Of a stretch of 64,000 bases of DNA, positions 22,010-34,040 are shown piece after piece. This stretch comes from Paguma larvata. Lineage: Eukaryota > Chordata > Mammalia > Carnivora > Viverridae. Every line of letters starts with the position of its first letter. Positions within the stretch are counted from its first letter, which is position 1. Made by a program: the position numbers and the translations under genes. The notes under the pieces are model-generated. The model was not told the origin of the DNA. It ran no database searches and worked only from the letters and a program-made list of their open reading frames with translations. The stretch covers positions 16,600,001 to 16,664,000 of the forward strand of contig CM057844.1 in the NCBI GenBank assembly GCA_030068075.1, given 5' to 3'.

Positions 22010-22099
22010 AAGGTGACCAACAAACTCAACTGGCCTGAGATTGAGAGATTTCTTGGGCCAAGAGACACTCAGTGTCAAATGTGGTGAGTTGGTTACCTT
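22010..22099. mobile_element. Small foldback (MITE-like) element
   Basis: The 90-bp segment is bounded by a 12-base inverted repeat: aaggtgaccaac on the left and gttggttacctt on the right, 11 of 12 positions pairing. Its interior (gcctgagattgagagatttc and ccaagagacactcagtgtc) resembles a widespread ancient mammalian repeat with a tgggactgagggatttc type core. The exact family is not certain. Confidence 0.5.
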
Positions 22100-23384
22100 A
22101 GGTGGAATGGAAGTGCAATGGGCCAAATTCAGTAACAAGAAACTGAATCACAAGGCAATGAGCTGCTTGTTTTGGAGGGCTGATTCAGAAACTTAAACCA
22201 CTGGCTGTTAAAACATATCTTGATACTTAAGGGAAAAATTATGATAAATCCTGTAAGGATGGAAGCTTGAATCATTATCCGTAAAAAGGAACTCACAGAT
22301 GAAAGGGAGTCTCTCCTGATTGATCTGTGGTCAAAGAATTATTCTCATCTGAACATGAGGAGTAGCCTTGTGCTACAGTGCCAGGATGATCAGGTTCAAG
22401 TCAGATATGTGAGGACCCAAAGTGTTAATCCCAAAACATTTGTGAGGCAGTCCCAAGGACAACTGCAAATGGGTCGACATGATTGAATAGGCATGGGTGC
22501 TGTTCCTCCTGGTTTCTGGTGCTGTCGACGAGAAGCAGCTAAATTAGCACATGTCTCCTTGGCCCCACTATTGATTTCTATTTCTTCTTTAACCTTGGGT
22601 ATTATCACCAGATCAGACCTTGCCACGGTCATTAACTTCTTAATAGAAAACTGTTATGGTTAAAATAGGAAATGCTTCCAGAACAGAATTTTGTTCTTGC
22701 AATCCTAAGACACAGGGGAAGAGTGGTATCTTATGAGTCCGAAGTCTGGGTTTAACAATCCTTAAATCCTTTGGAGTGGGAAAAGTTTCAGCTTTGTTTA
22801 TTTTTTTCATAAATGTTATGGTAACTTTTAAAAGGATTTTCAAAGTATGTGGTGATATCATCGAGTGAACAATCTAGAAAGCCTAACATTAAAACCCACT
22901 GAATGATCTTGAATTATCATTAGTGTTGGAGGCAGGCCTGCAATCCTTTTGAGCTGCTCTTATTTGCAGCCAGTTCCGATACACATTTTAGTTTTTTTCA
23001 ATATTAAAAAGCTAGTAGTACAGGGGAAATCCAGATTCTTTTCTCTAAATCACTGGCCTTATGACAAGCTATATTAGACATGCCCTGTGGTGAGGGGATT
23101 AAAATATTACTAGCTTTGTTTTGAAACTGTGACACTGAGTGTGTTTTTGGAATCTTTCTGAGGTGGTTTGAGCCCTTGACTTGCCTGGTAACCACAGCTT
23201 CTGGACTAATCCAACTCACAGTTTGGGAATTTCCAAAGTGACTTAACAGGGGCCTTGGTTTATATATATTAATGCTGTCTATTCCACTTCACAAGTAAGC
23301 GAACCTTTCGTTTAATCAGCAGGTGGGGGGATCTTTTTGCACTTCACCTCCAGAGAGCAAATTTGGAGGGAATCTCTTAGACCA
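22100..23384. other. No gene; unique sequence
   Basis: Three minus-strand frames of 71-78 codons (between 22396 and 23219) lie one after another in different phases without recognisable domains. No repeat was named. Confidence 0.45.
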
Positions 23385-23510
23385 GAACTTCTCCAGCGCT
23401 AAGGTGTATACCGATCGCAGAAATCTTCCAGAAAACTTGTGGAATAATTAAGTCTGAGGTGAGGCATTTCCATCCAGGTAATGCCAATGCTACCAATCTA
23501 TAAACCACAC
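23385..23510 (+). mobile_element. MER5A-like hAT remnant
   Basis: The degraded pattern is accagaacttctccagcgc, then cagaaatcttccag, then aggcatttccatccaggtaatgc in shifted form, in the order expected of MER5A. Ancient. Confidence 0.45.
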
Positions 23511-25784
23511 TCCACACAGCAAGATCTTAGAACTGTGTGTGTGGTAGGAGTGTACTATGTGCTTTCAGGACACTCAGAATTTATGAGTCTTGGTTGTCCT
23601 TGGGGGTCAGTGCAACAGTGTCAAATAGAGTAAACATCTTCAGCTATAATAAGTTCACCTGAATTTACGTATTATGAAAACCCCTCTGGAGATAATTTTC
23701 TTTGTGCCATTTATAGTTCTCTGTCCAAGTTGGCCTGTATCTCTTCTTGTTGCTCAATTTAACTGGGAGATGTTACACATTTTATTTCTCCAGTTATGTC
23801 TGCTGTTCTTGCTTACCAGGACGCAGAGAATTGATGATTCTTGCCAAAGTGTGACACATGGGCTTCTTCCTATCCTACCTAAAGATGAAGGTCAGGCACA
23901 AAACATTATATTTCCTAAGGTTAAAGGAAACCGATGACTCTTATTCAAGGAAACTCTAATTCAAAAGGAATGAACATTCAGATAAATATGGTTATCACTG
24001 TGAAGAGAGAAATTAAGATAAAAATTAAAAAGTAAAAATGTGGGAAGAGTCAAAGACAAACCTGCAGAGTTGAAGACAGTAGTTCTGTTTCCTTTCTGTT
24101 TTACCTGGCCTCCTAAAATAGAGGGCCACAGAGAATTACTACCCTTGACAACAGGCACAGAGTCTTACGTAGGACATAAGAATTGAGTTGCAATATTGTT
24201 GGTTCAGAAGCAGAGGACTTCAGTTGTAAAGAAGCAGAATTTACCCAAATGAATCTCACTCTATACTGTGTGGAGAGTGTGGGTTTCTGAAGAGCTGAGT
24301 ACAGACTGAACTTTGTCCAGTTTCTTTAAAACACATGATCATTTTAGAAATCATTTCTCATTTTTCAGGAATTTAGTTCACAGTTATTCTTAAACAATGA
24401 TACCTATCAAATATTACTAAATTAAAGGAATCTCTTCATGTGAGCATTCACCCTCTCCTAATTCATGGTGGAGGTTGGTCATAGGCTTTAAGGTCTGGAA
24501 GTTTTTCCTTAGTATATAATTGAGTAGAAGCCTGCTTCCTAGCAAAGCTTATTGCTGCATCTCTGTGTGGTTGTTATAGAGGATGGATGGACACTCACCA
24601 GAGCCTTCTGTTTGCACGTAAAATAAAAGCCTTGTGGTCATGAGTGCTTTTGTGTTAATCAAAATAGAAACCCCAGTAGAATAGAGGTCACAGGGATGGT
24701 TAAATGGTATATAGTTACATGACAAGCCTCTATGATGTCTTTTGAATATGCATTAATTTTGTATCTTCTTCACAGGTGATCAGTTTCAGTTTCAAAGTTT
24801 TCCCTTCCACCCAGCAGCCATTTCTCTCTTTTCCATGACTCCAACTTCTAGCCGAACAACAGAAGGGTTGAATCATAAAAGAAAAGTCAGAAAAACTTTT
24901 ATTTGTTTGAAGGAAATTCTTTCCATGTGTCCCTGCTCCATCCTTTGCTAATTTGGGTCATGTGCTTTGCTTTAGTCATCTGTCCCAGGCAGAAATGGGC
25001 CAGGCTCCTCCCCCCTTACCACAGAGAGGTCTGGAGGTCTACAAGTGGTAACTGAAGACTGCTGGACTCACCACATCCTACAAAAAAAACGTAATAGTTG
25101 CTTTAGGCTGAAAGGTTCCACTGGAATGTGAGGTTAAGAACGCAAAGTAAGCCCCAAACTAAAAGGTCTTTAAGGCAGGGCAAGAGTTGATTGAAGGAGA
25201 AAAGGAAAGAGAGGAGAAAGGAACACGGAAGAATCAATGCCAAGAGTGTAGAGGATGAGCCAGGAAGAAGCAGGGGAGTTTATATTTGAATAACAGAGGG
25301 TCTGAAGTTCTCTAGTACACCTGAAAAAAGAGGAGGTAACTTCCCATTAAGAATGGAAGTCCAGCCATCAGTGCAGATTACTGCTCCTGAAGATATGTAT
25401 GGTTGTCAGCAGAAGGACTGGCTTCCCAAGAATTCAGAATTCACCTAGGTTTGGACCTACCTTGTATATGACATGCTCTTCTAAAGTTTGGGGGAAAGAA
25501 AGGATTCCCCTATACTGCCCTACTTCAGCTTTAGGAAAACTAGAAAATGTTTTTTGAAGCCATGCTTACCTCTCCTCAGTGATTTATACCTCTAGACCTT
25601 GTGAAACTTTTATTATCTTTGCTACTCACTTGGCAGTTATCCTGAGTGCATGATGATTTTTTCTGGTATTGTTGCTTAGTCCTTACATTCCTTTTTGAAT
25701 TTTCTCATTTATTTTGGTTTTGTCTGCACCCAGGAGAGTTTGTTTCAAAACATGCCAATGTATTCTTTTATATGCTTCTCATTT
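23511..25784. other. No gene; unique sequence
   Basis: A long stretch with no recognised repeat. A plus-strand frame of 87 codons (23674-23937) begins with a hydrophobic segment (IIFFVPFIVLCPSWPVSLLV) but has no upstream signal or family match and is probably chance. Confidence 0.45.
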
Positions 25785-26245
25785 GGAGATGGGCTGCATC
25801 CCCCTTGCTGGTGAATCTAGGTGGGCTGTGACCACTTCAGTCTATAGCGAATGGCAGAAGTGATGCCATACTACCAAAAACACAAGGCTATAAAACCACA
25901 ACTCAATTCCCACGATGGCTCATTACAGACTCAGCCTAGTTTTCTGGACAGATTCACTCCTGGATCCCTAAGAGATAACCTTGTGAGAAGTTTGACTACC
26001 CTGAAACGACAGTGCTGTAGAAGCCACATATAGGTACTCCAATTGACAGTCCATGCTGAGTTCATTCTTTAGCTGTCCCAGTGAAGATATACAGATGCCT
26101 TCAAGTTGTCCCAGCTGAGGCTCCAAACATCATAGAGCAGACACCAGTCATTGCTGCCACCTCTGTGAGCATAACGCAGTGGTTGTGGTTTTACCACACC
26201 GTGTATTTGTAGTTTATTACACAGAACTAAATAACCAGAGTGTAA
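25785..26245 (+). mobile_element. MLT1-type MaLR LTR (ancient, solo)
   Basis: The order is that of MLT1 LTRs: gtgggctgtgaccacttcag, gaatggcagaagtgatgcc, internal cca/ggc-rich steps, and the end tgtatttgtagtttattacac with acagaactaaataacc. MaLR LTRs derive from ancient ERVL-related retroelements. No internal coding region is attached. A 60-codon frame inside is incidental. Confidence 0.65.
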
Positions 26246-29200
26246 GAGAGGAACTAGAAGCTACATTTTCCATTGGTTTGAAGATAGTTTCAGTCAATAG
26301 GAAGCATTAGTGGCCGACCGGAGGTACAGAGTAGGGGACAGACTGAGGTATTTCTCATTTTTTTCTCTCTCTATATATCTGTCTTGTGTGATTATGTCTC
26401 TTTTATGGTCCCAGATCCTGCCATGCAGCCCTTGAATGGTTTTAAAAAGTACCTTGAGGTGTCAGCTTCTGGTCTCTGGCAATAACTCCCGGTGACCCTC
26501 TGATCCTAGTGGTGATAGTGGCTTTCTGCTGTTGTTAAATACTAAAATGCTTCTGTTAGACTCCATTTTCTTGACCACGCCCTGGTTGACACAGGCTGCA
26601 TGCAATTCTTATTTCTTTATATGTTCAACTGGACATAAGAAATATGCAATAGATACTAGTTCACTGATTATATATGAACCAGTCTGCAGAGAAGTCATCC
26701 TGCTCTATGAGGTAGGATTGGAGACTCCTTTGTAGTATCAGATTGACCCTTTGTAGTACTTCCAAAGTCTACCATCTCACAATATTAGCTAGAATTTGCA
26801 CTTGAGTATGATTTTATTGGAACTCTTATGCAATTTGTCAATTCCTTTATGCATAATAGGATCAGAGTGCCAAAAATTTTAATGAGTATATTTTGCACTT
26901 GGAAGAAAGTTACTTGAGCCACTGGTCTCCAAAAGATGTTTCCAGCTTAATTTTGGATTTTTTGAGGACAAGAGATGGAGCATGTTTTAGAAGGTAATGC
27001 AAAGCAGAAGGACCATAAATGCTCTGCTTAAGATACAGAATTTTTATTTGTTTCATTAGTATCTTTATATGTAAAAAATCTTAGACCTTATAAAAAGAAA
27101 ATGTATTTATATACATATATCTGTGTCACATAAAATTGTTTTAAGACATAGATGATATTCGTGCAAAGCTGTATTTTATTTTAATTTCAGCATATTAGCT
27201 AATACATGAAGATAAGTTGAAGGACTCATTCTAGTAGCACAGATTCAAGAGCAAATACCCTCTTTTTTAATCTTGTATTATTGAGTTTGCTGTAGTGGGA
27301 TATAGCCATGGCTCTGTAGGATCTGTTGTATAATCATACCCGAATCAGTCACACCTTTTGACCCATGGAGTCCTTATGCATAAAATGAAAGGGTTGGACC
27401 CTTCAGATCACTCCAACTTGAACATTCTGAGTCATTCTACCTAAATTCCTGATTTCACGCTCCTTCCAAGGATGTTTCTTTCATCACCTTTTTTCAGTAA
27501 TGATCGTGAAATCATTGTTTCACTGAAAGCTGATGGTACAGGATACTGAATTTGTGAAGATTTATAATAGTGGCATCTTGCCATCATTTGTAAACCTTGA
27601 TGCTACAGGGAATGATGAGGTAGAGAAATACCAGAAAGGGGACCCAGAAGGGGACACTGATGTTGAAGAACATGATATACTTAAGGACATTTTCATTGAA
27701 ATTCATTGATAATTTTAGAAGATGGGGAAAAATAATATGAATGAAATCTGCAAGACCAGTTCATTTCTGTGTAGGTTAATATAGGAAATGAATTGATTTC
27801 TCTTTGCCTGCTAAGACTAAGAAGTCAAGACAATTCCTCCCATTGACCACCAGGACACCCAAGAAAAAAAGGATCACATGATCTTTGGCAATTAGCCTGC
27901 CTTTCTCTAACAACAAGTCTTCACAGTGGCCTGAAGGCCTGGATTTTGTAGAGCATTAAAAGGCTAAAGTTAATACTGATGGGTTTGTCAATTTATTCTT
28001 GATTACTTGATTCCAATAGTGAATGTTCTGCAATAATAATAATTTCCAGACTTCAGATTTCTGGGATCATAAATGATGGATTGGGGGCTATTATAGGTTT
28101 GTGGATGTGTCTTCATTGAATAAAGACTAGCTCAGGAGTTAAACTGAATTAATGTAAGTCCTAATTTCTCCATCCAGCCCTGGGATAAGTTGTTAAACTC
28201 TCTGATCATCATTTGTTTTACATTCTAGAGTTTTTGGTAAGCATTATATAAGGAAAGGTTTTGGTAAGCATTTAGCAAATGCTACCATGCTACAATGTCA
28301 GCTCGTGGAAGGCATTTGATGTTTATTGTCGCTTTCTTCTTCCTCTCATCGGTCCCAAAAAACTAAAAAATCTTTAGTGTGTATTTTTTCTATGTTAAAA
28401 TATATAGTAAAGAATATTCTCTCCAAAAGTTAAAGTGTTATAGGAGGGAAGAGAGAGCAGTTGAATGTGATGACCAAAATGTCGAGAGAAGTTTACTTTG
28501 GCAGTAGAATTTTGGAAACTCACTTTATTTTATTGATTTATTTTTAAGTTTTGTTTTTAATTTATTTAAGTAAACCAACTGTCATTAATTTTTTTTCCAG
28601 CAAGATGGCCAGGTACATGGTCAGACTTGAACTTGAGATTCCCAGAAGAGAAACACACTGGCATCTTTGCAAACTGTGATACTTTTTCTATATAAAAATT
28701 CTTTTATTTTCTTGATATTTTCTTAAATAAGAATTGTATTAGATAGTCTCTCATAATAGTGTGTGACAAAGGTATTAACAGCAACGACATGTCATACTAA
28801 TATTTTCCTCTTTCATTTTTCCCTAAGCACATTTATCTTGAACTATCATTTGTGTAGATTATATTTGACCCTTTCCTCTACGATACCTAAAATCCTGTAA
28901 TCCTGTTCAGTTCTCACTGGAAGAGGCTAAGATATAATCTAACTAAAGGATTTATATCACAAGACATTTTCGAATCTTAGTAAAGTCCTTTTGGTGGTAA
29001 ATGTTATCAGTGGCAAGAGCCTTGGTGCTAGCTGAACATGCGGCTCAGAGGTAAAGCTTTAAAAGAGTATAAAGCAAGTCTCCATGTCTAGAAAAAGCTT
29101 TTAGAAACTGTCTTGGGTACACAAATTAACAGATTGTGAAGCAAAAGATCATGTTGAAACACTATAGTATTTTATAGACAAGATCTTAGAAGCATTTTCT

Positions 29201-29681
29201 ATATCAGTAACAGAGTTTTATGATGGCCAGCTTGTGTTCAAATCCATCATTTGCCATTTGCCAGCTGTGGTATCTTCAGGAAGTTACTAAACCTCTCTGA
29301 ATAACAATTTTCAGCCAAATTATGGCCTTGTCCAAAGTCACATGGTATAAGTTATTACCTCTTATATTACAATGCAGAAAATGAGTTTGCATTGTGAAAT
29401 TTCTCCTTCTTTTGAACCCTACACTTCTTTTACCCAAACTGACACAGATGCATTCAATATAATGAATGCCAGTGTGATCATCATAGTATTTGTTCAGAGT
29501 TCTTCCTTATCTCTCTGTATGTGATGGAGACTTCCCTACTCCATTGCCTTGGGGTCATATAACTTGCCATATTCAATGTTATGTAGGCTGAAGTGTCTCC
29601 TCCGAATGGAGGCTAATTATTAGATACTACCATATCTACCTGAGAGTCCAGGCCAGATGGAGATGCTTAGATATGCAAATC
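26246..29681. other. No gene; unique sequence with scattered MIR remnants
   Basis: MIR-like pieces are visible at 27340-27440 (ccttatgcataaaatgaaag, ggttggacccttcagatca), 28140-28290 and 29215-29325 (gttcaaatccatcatttgcc, gccagctgtggtatcttcag). Everything else is AT-rich unique DNA. No SINEC_Fc insertion occurs here. Confidence 0.55.
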
Positions 29682-29688
29682 TAAGATA

Positions 29689-29910
29689 TTTTCTTTTTTT
29701 TTTCTTTAACGTTTATTTATTTTTGAGAGACATAGAGACAGAGTGTGAGCAGGGGAAGGGCAGAGAGAGAGGGAGACACAGAATCCGAAGCAGGCTCCAG
29801 GCTCCGAGCTGTCAGCACAGAGCCCGACGCGGGTCTTGAACTCACAGACAATGAGATCTTGACCTGAGCCGAAGTCAGCCGCTTAACCAACTGAGCCACC
29901 CAGGCGCCCC
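29689..29910 (-). mobile_element. SINEC_Fc SINE, young copy
   Basis: The minus-strand copy is almost unmutated: head ctgagccacccaggcgcccc and body with several intact CpGs (cccgacgcgggtc). Retained CpGs argue for recent insertion. The target duplication is short, taagata at 29682-29688 and 29911-29917. Confidence 0.97.
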
Positions 29911-29995
29911 TAAGATAAATTATTTTCATCGGTTAAAGATAAATATTGAGATAAATTCAAGCCTGGTGTTAATAATAAGCCTAAATATTATTCTT

Positions 29996-30243
29996 TTTAA
30001 AACTTTATAAAGTTTAAAAAAAATTTCTTTAGTTTGAGAGAGAGAAAGAATGAGAGTGCACATGCTTGTGGGGAAGGGGCAGAGAGAAAGGGAGAGAGAG
30101 AATCCCAAGCAGGCTCCTTACTGTCAGTGGGGAGCCCAATCTCAGGAACCATGAGATCATGACCTGAGCCGAAATCAAGAGTCCGACATTCAACCTACTG
30201 AGCCACCCAAGTGCCCCCATTTTAAAAAGTTATTTATTTAGAG
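29996..30243 (-). mobile_element. SINE inserted into the tail of a truncated SINE
   Basis: A SINEC_Fc-type copy on the minus strand spans about 30010-30218. To its right, ttttaaaaagttatttattta followed by gag looks like the 3' end of a second, 5'-truncated SINE. The whole composite is flanked by a perfect 14-bp repeat, taaatattattctt, at 29982-29995 and 30244-30257, which would be the first element's target duplication. A looser pair (ttttaaaactttat and ttttaaaaagttat) would be the second element's. Confidence 0.7.
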
Positions 30244-31187
30244 TAAATATTATTCTTATTGAAAGTAGAAAGTGCTATTGCACATTTTTCGACTTAAGGA
30301 AATTATTTTGAAGCAAAGCTTTGACACAGTGACCACTTAACAAACCCGTGCTCTAGGCTACAGTGATTTTTGGTGAAATAGCAACATCGGTGATCGTGTC
30401 TTCCCCAAGAACGGTGAGCTGCTGCTACCATGACATGTGGCTCATGTGCTGACCAGATATGTGCTCTTCAAATCAAAGTCGTAACTAACAAAGTGGCAAT
30501 TCCAGGGACTTTCATGTATCAGTAAAAACAAAGGAAAACAAAAAGATAACTATGTGAGGTGTTGGACATGTTAATTAGCTTGACTGTGGTGCAGTCAGAT
30601 ATAAGAAACCACAGCAAATAGTGAAACACATGCACATTATCCAGATTTAACAAATGTTAATATTTCATAACTTTCATATTTTTTAAATAATTAGGTTGTT
30701 AAAGATAATGTTTCAGCTTTTCCCTCTTGGTCCCTTTCTTAGAAGTAACAATAATAATACATCTGGTGTAACTCTTCAGTGCATGCTTCTGTTAGAGTTG
30801 GTGAGGGCCTAACAGGAAGCCAGCAGGAGGAAGTCATGGTCAGCTACAGGCAGTCAGAGGCCTGTCTGCTGCACTGCACAAGAAGCCAAATCAAACCAGA
30901 CAGGCCCAAGATGGTGGGTGCCAGGACAGGAAACCACTGGCCAAACGGAACTAAAGGCAGGAAATCCTGTTTCTAAGAAATCCCTGCCCCAAGTATGAAT
31001 ATTCTGCCACCTGGTTAACAACTATCAATAAAAGATAGAAACCCAAACCCCAGGCGCCCCAGCTCTCTCTTGGGCGCACCTATTCTCACATCTTGATAGT
31101 GCACTTTTGCTTTAATAAACGTTCCCACCTGTCTTCCTCATCCTCTGTTTTGTACCTGCGCTGAAATTCTTTCTCATGAGACCAAGA

Positions 31188-31439
31188 GTCGTTTATTTTT
31201 ATTTTTATTTTTATTTTTGTTTTTTTTTGTTTTTGTTTTTATTTTTATTTTTATTTTGAGAGTGAAAGAGACATTGTGAGTAGGGGAGGAACAGGGAGAG
31301 AGAGAATCCCAAGCAGTCCCTGTGCTGCCAGAGCAGTGCCAGATGTGGGGCTCAAACTCATGAAACCATGAAATCATGACCTGAGCCAAAACCAAAAGTT
31401 GGATATTTAACCAACTGAGCCAGCCAGGCACCCCTGAAC
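31188..31439 (-). mobile_element. SINEC_Fc-type SINE inside the LTR
   Basis: The minus-strand copy interrupts the LTR, with the short duplication accaaga at 31181-31187 and 31440-31446. It is younger than the LTR. Its A tail, at the left, has become a (TTTTTA)n/(TTTTTG)n microsatellite at 31190-31256. Confidence 0.93.
31190..31256. repeat. (TTTTTA)n microsatellite from a SINE tail
   Basis: About eleven units of ttttta/tttttg are arranged nearly symmetrically around a central run of nine T's. Confidence 0.93.
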
Positions 31440-31520
31440 ACCAAGAACCTTTGGTGACATCTTTGGGATGTGTGGGTCAAGGCTTCAAGAGTTGGGGTCA
31501 CCTCATTTCACCTGGCAACA

Positions 31521-31939
31521 CTTTTCTGGTTTTTCTAGATAGATTCATAAATGTATTTATAAATAACACATAGTATTAATTTCACTTTAAGTTTTATATA
31601 CATGCTTTCATACTATATGTATCATTATGCAAGTACATTTTTAATGAGCATTAAGTTTAGAGATCTCAAGTTGATGTATTTATCCATACATACATATGTT
31701 TCATTTATTTTAAGTGTTACATAATATTTTATTATGTACTTTTAACACAGTAACTTTATCTGTTCCTCTTTTGATGGATATTTGTTTTCAACCATTTATT
31801 GCTACTAAGAATATCATAATGACTGCCCTCCTTGTACTGTCCTAAGTATGTCTGATACTAATTTTTTGGGTCACTTTTGAAACTGTGTGAAATCCAATTT
31901 ACTTTTCTTCTTTATGGTTATACTGAAAAGTATTTGACC
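31521..31939. other. No gene; AT-rich, possibly old L1 3' sequence
   Basis: The text (catgctttcatactatatg, tcctcttttgatggatattt, gctactaagaatatcataatg) resembles a widespread old mammalian L1-related 3' segment. It is not confidently named. Confidence 0.35.
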
Positions 31940-32720
31940 TCTTTTATTTTCTTCCTGTTTTATTGACATAAAATTAACATATAACATTGTTTAAATTTAA
32001 GGTATATGATGTGTTGATTTGGTATATGTACATATTGTGGAATGATTGCTATGATAAGGTTAGTTAACACATCCATCACCTCACATAGCTACCTTTTTGT
32101 ATGTGTGGTGAGAACATTTAAGATCTCCTCTGTTAGAGAAAGACTTCAATGACCTTCATTTGACCTCAGTCTGTACTTTCTAACTGGTTGTTCTTGCCAG
32201 CTTATCTCTTAGCTCCCATCCCATAAAGGGCCTGGAAACCACCCCCTCACATAATAAGAACTGCTTTGAACCAGTAGACCTGCAGTGATTGACCCCAGGG
32301 CAATGATCAACCTAACCTTTACTGCCCACCTGCATGTACCCACCACCCTTTGTCCCATATTTTCCTTATATACACCTAGCAGTATTTTCTGCGCTTTGGA
32401 GACAGGCATTGAGATTTTAGCCTTCTGTCTTTCCTGTGTTAGTCTCACTGAAATAAATTCCTTTCTTGTATCACCTTTACTTGTCTCTCTGCCTTTGGAT
32501 TTTGCCAGTTGCAAGTGGCCAAACCGGTCGGTGTGGGAGCCCTGGAGCCCCAGCTGTATTACAAACTTCCAAGTATACAAGATACTATTGCTGACTATAA
32601 TCACATGGTACGTAAGACCTCCTTGGAACTTACTCATTTATAACGGAAGTTTGTACGCTTTGACCCACATCTCCCCATTTCCTCTACCCTCCAGTCCCTG
32701 ACAACCACCTGTCTCCTTTC
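31940..32720. mobile_element. Old L1 3' UTR fragment, split by an LTR
   Basis: The left part holds tattgacataaaattaacat, aaggtatatgatgtgttgat and gagaacatttaagatctcc. The right part resumes acttccaagtatacaagata, ctgactataatcacatgg and ggaagtttgtacgctttgacc. Together these follow a common old L1 3' UTR. The break falls exactly at the LTR at 32131-32563. Confidence 0.65.
32131..32563 (+). mobile_element. Solo ERV-type LTR inserted in old L1
   Basis: About 430 bp with a tgttagag start and a ttaca end. It has a cctttggattttgccagttg U5-like end and a polyadenylation signal in tgaaataaattcc near 32450. The interrupted L1 gives its right boundary well and its left boundary approximately. Open frames of 142 codons (minus) and 138 codons (plus) overlap it; they are mirror frames of non-coding LTR sequence. 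No retroviral gene is present. Confidence 0.6.
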
Positions 32721-33794
32721 TTTTGTTCGAGTTTAGCTTTTCTAGATTCTCCAAATGCTAGTCTCACTTCTTTTGGAAACAGAAACATGATACATACAAA
32801 AAGGAAAATGATGTTATCTGAATGAACCAACTGGGAAGAGGATGGAAAGACATTAGTATTTGAAAGGGAAAAGATGTGGTGAACATTCCACAATGTGCTT
32901 CTGAATCCAAAATATTATGTCTGTGGGGGAGAAATTGATGGTGGGAAAGGATATTCTCATGTAAGCATTTTAATCATTTCACACCAACTCAATATCACTA
33001 ACCTCAACCGTCTGTATTTTCCTAACAAAAGTCAGTGTTTCAGCAAGAACATAGGAGAGAATACTCCAAAAGTGTATATGTTTCTGAAACAATATTTATA
33101 AAATACTCCTCTCATTGTTATGTGACCATTAGTTGACATGTCTTGATAGGACCACCGATTTAATGGCTTATTCCCATAAGAACATTTGGCTTAAAAATTT
33201 TTTTTGTTCTTATTTTTTCTTCAACTTGCCTTAAACATTAGACTAAATATGACTCTATTGCAAGTTTATTACCTAAAGAAAACTTAAACATGCTAAACAT
33301 ATTATCTGATCATGTCATTTCATTAATTTAAAGTGTAAAAAGTTACATAAAAATTACCCAAGAAGATACAAAATTCTTATTTAAAAACCTCATGTAATGG
33401 GATGATATTTTAAGTATGTGGGTAGAAAACTTTTATTTATGTCTGTCTGCAAGCTAGGACAGGAAATGATATAAATTGATAGTTATGTAATCTCAGAGCC
33501 CACACCAACAAAGTTTTTTGGTTAAAGTTGCCTTTGTGGTTGAAGTGGCAGAGAACCCCTTCACGTTTTTCTTTGACAGAAAAATAAATGAATGCTTTCT
33601 TCCTCTATAGTCTTCAGAAATTATTTTGCCATGATTCGTAGAAGAATAAACCTCTGTTATCATTATTGAAGTTTTTCTATTTTAAGGCTCATCTTAAAAT
33701 TTTTTCTCCTCCCCAAGGGAGAAAAGAGGATGGAAAATACTATTCTCTAAATTTTTGAAATGAGAATCTACCTGAATGAGCTTTTCTTTTATAA
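32721..33794. other. No gene; AT-rich unique sequence
   Basis: No repeat or coding signal is recognised. Confidence 0.55.
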
Positions 33795-34040
33795 TTTTTA
33801 ACAAGGGTTATACAGGACTTACTATGTGCCAGGTACTGTTTTGAGCACTTTGCAAATATGTCCTCTAATCCTATAATGTCTCTATGGTACCTTCATTTCA
33901 ACCATAAGCAAACTGAGACATAGAGTCATAAAATAATTTGCTCAGGGTCCCACAGTTAGGTAGTGGCAGAGCTGAGATCTGAATGCTGTCAACTGACATT
34001 CTCCATCTCTAGACTGCATTGTTTAATAACATACCTGAAC
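33795..34040 (-). mobile_element. MIR SINE (ancient, well preserved)
   Basis: Read on the plus strand, the reverse-orientation MIR pattern is clear: ttactatgtgccaggtactg, gagcactttgcaaatatg, aactgagacatagag, ctcagggtcccacagttagg and agtggcagagctgagatctg. Confidence 0.85.

Larger units (their letters stand above)
30790..31520 (+). mobile_element. Solo ERV-type LTR, split by a SINE
   Basis: The element starts tgttagagttgg and ends cacctggcaaca, so TGTT...AACA termini are present. The flanking tetranucleotides cttc and cttt suggest a 4-bp duplication, as for class I (gamma-type) retroviruses. It carries ttaataaacgttcccacc, a plausible polyadenylation signal at about 31113, followed by a pyrimidine-rich U5-like part and ccaagaacctttggtgacatc across the SINE. 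No gag, pol or env sequence is attached, so this is a recombined solo LTR. Without the SINE its length is near 480 bp. The family name is not certain. Confidence 0.65.

Noticed and set aside
30790..32563. A provirus formed by the two LTRs at 30.8 and 32.1 kb
   Set aside because: The two LTRs share only the first few bases. The DNA between them is old L1-like sequence with no retroviral internal genes. They are separate solo LTRs.
32209..32701. Overlapping 142-codon (minus) and 138-codon (plus) frames
   Set aside because: Both lie in a solo LTR and old L1 3' UTR and mirror each other. LTR sequence of this kind is not protein-coding.
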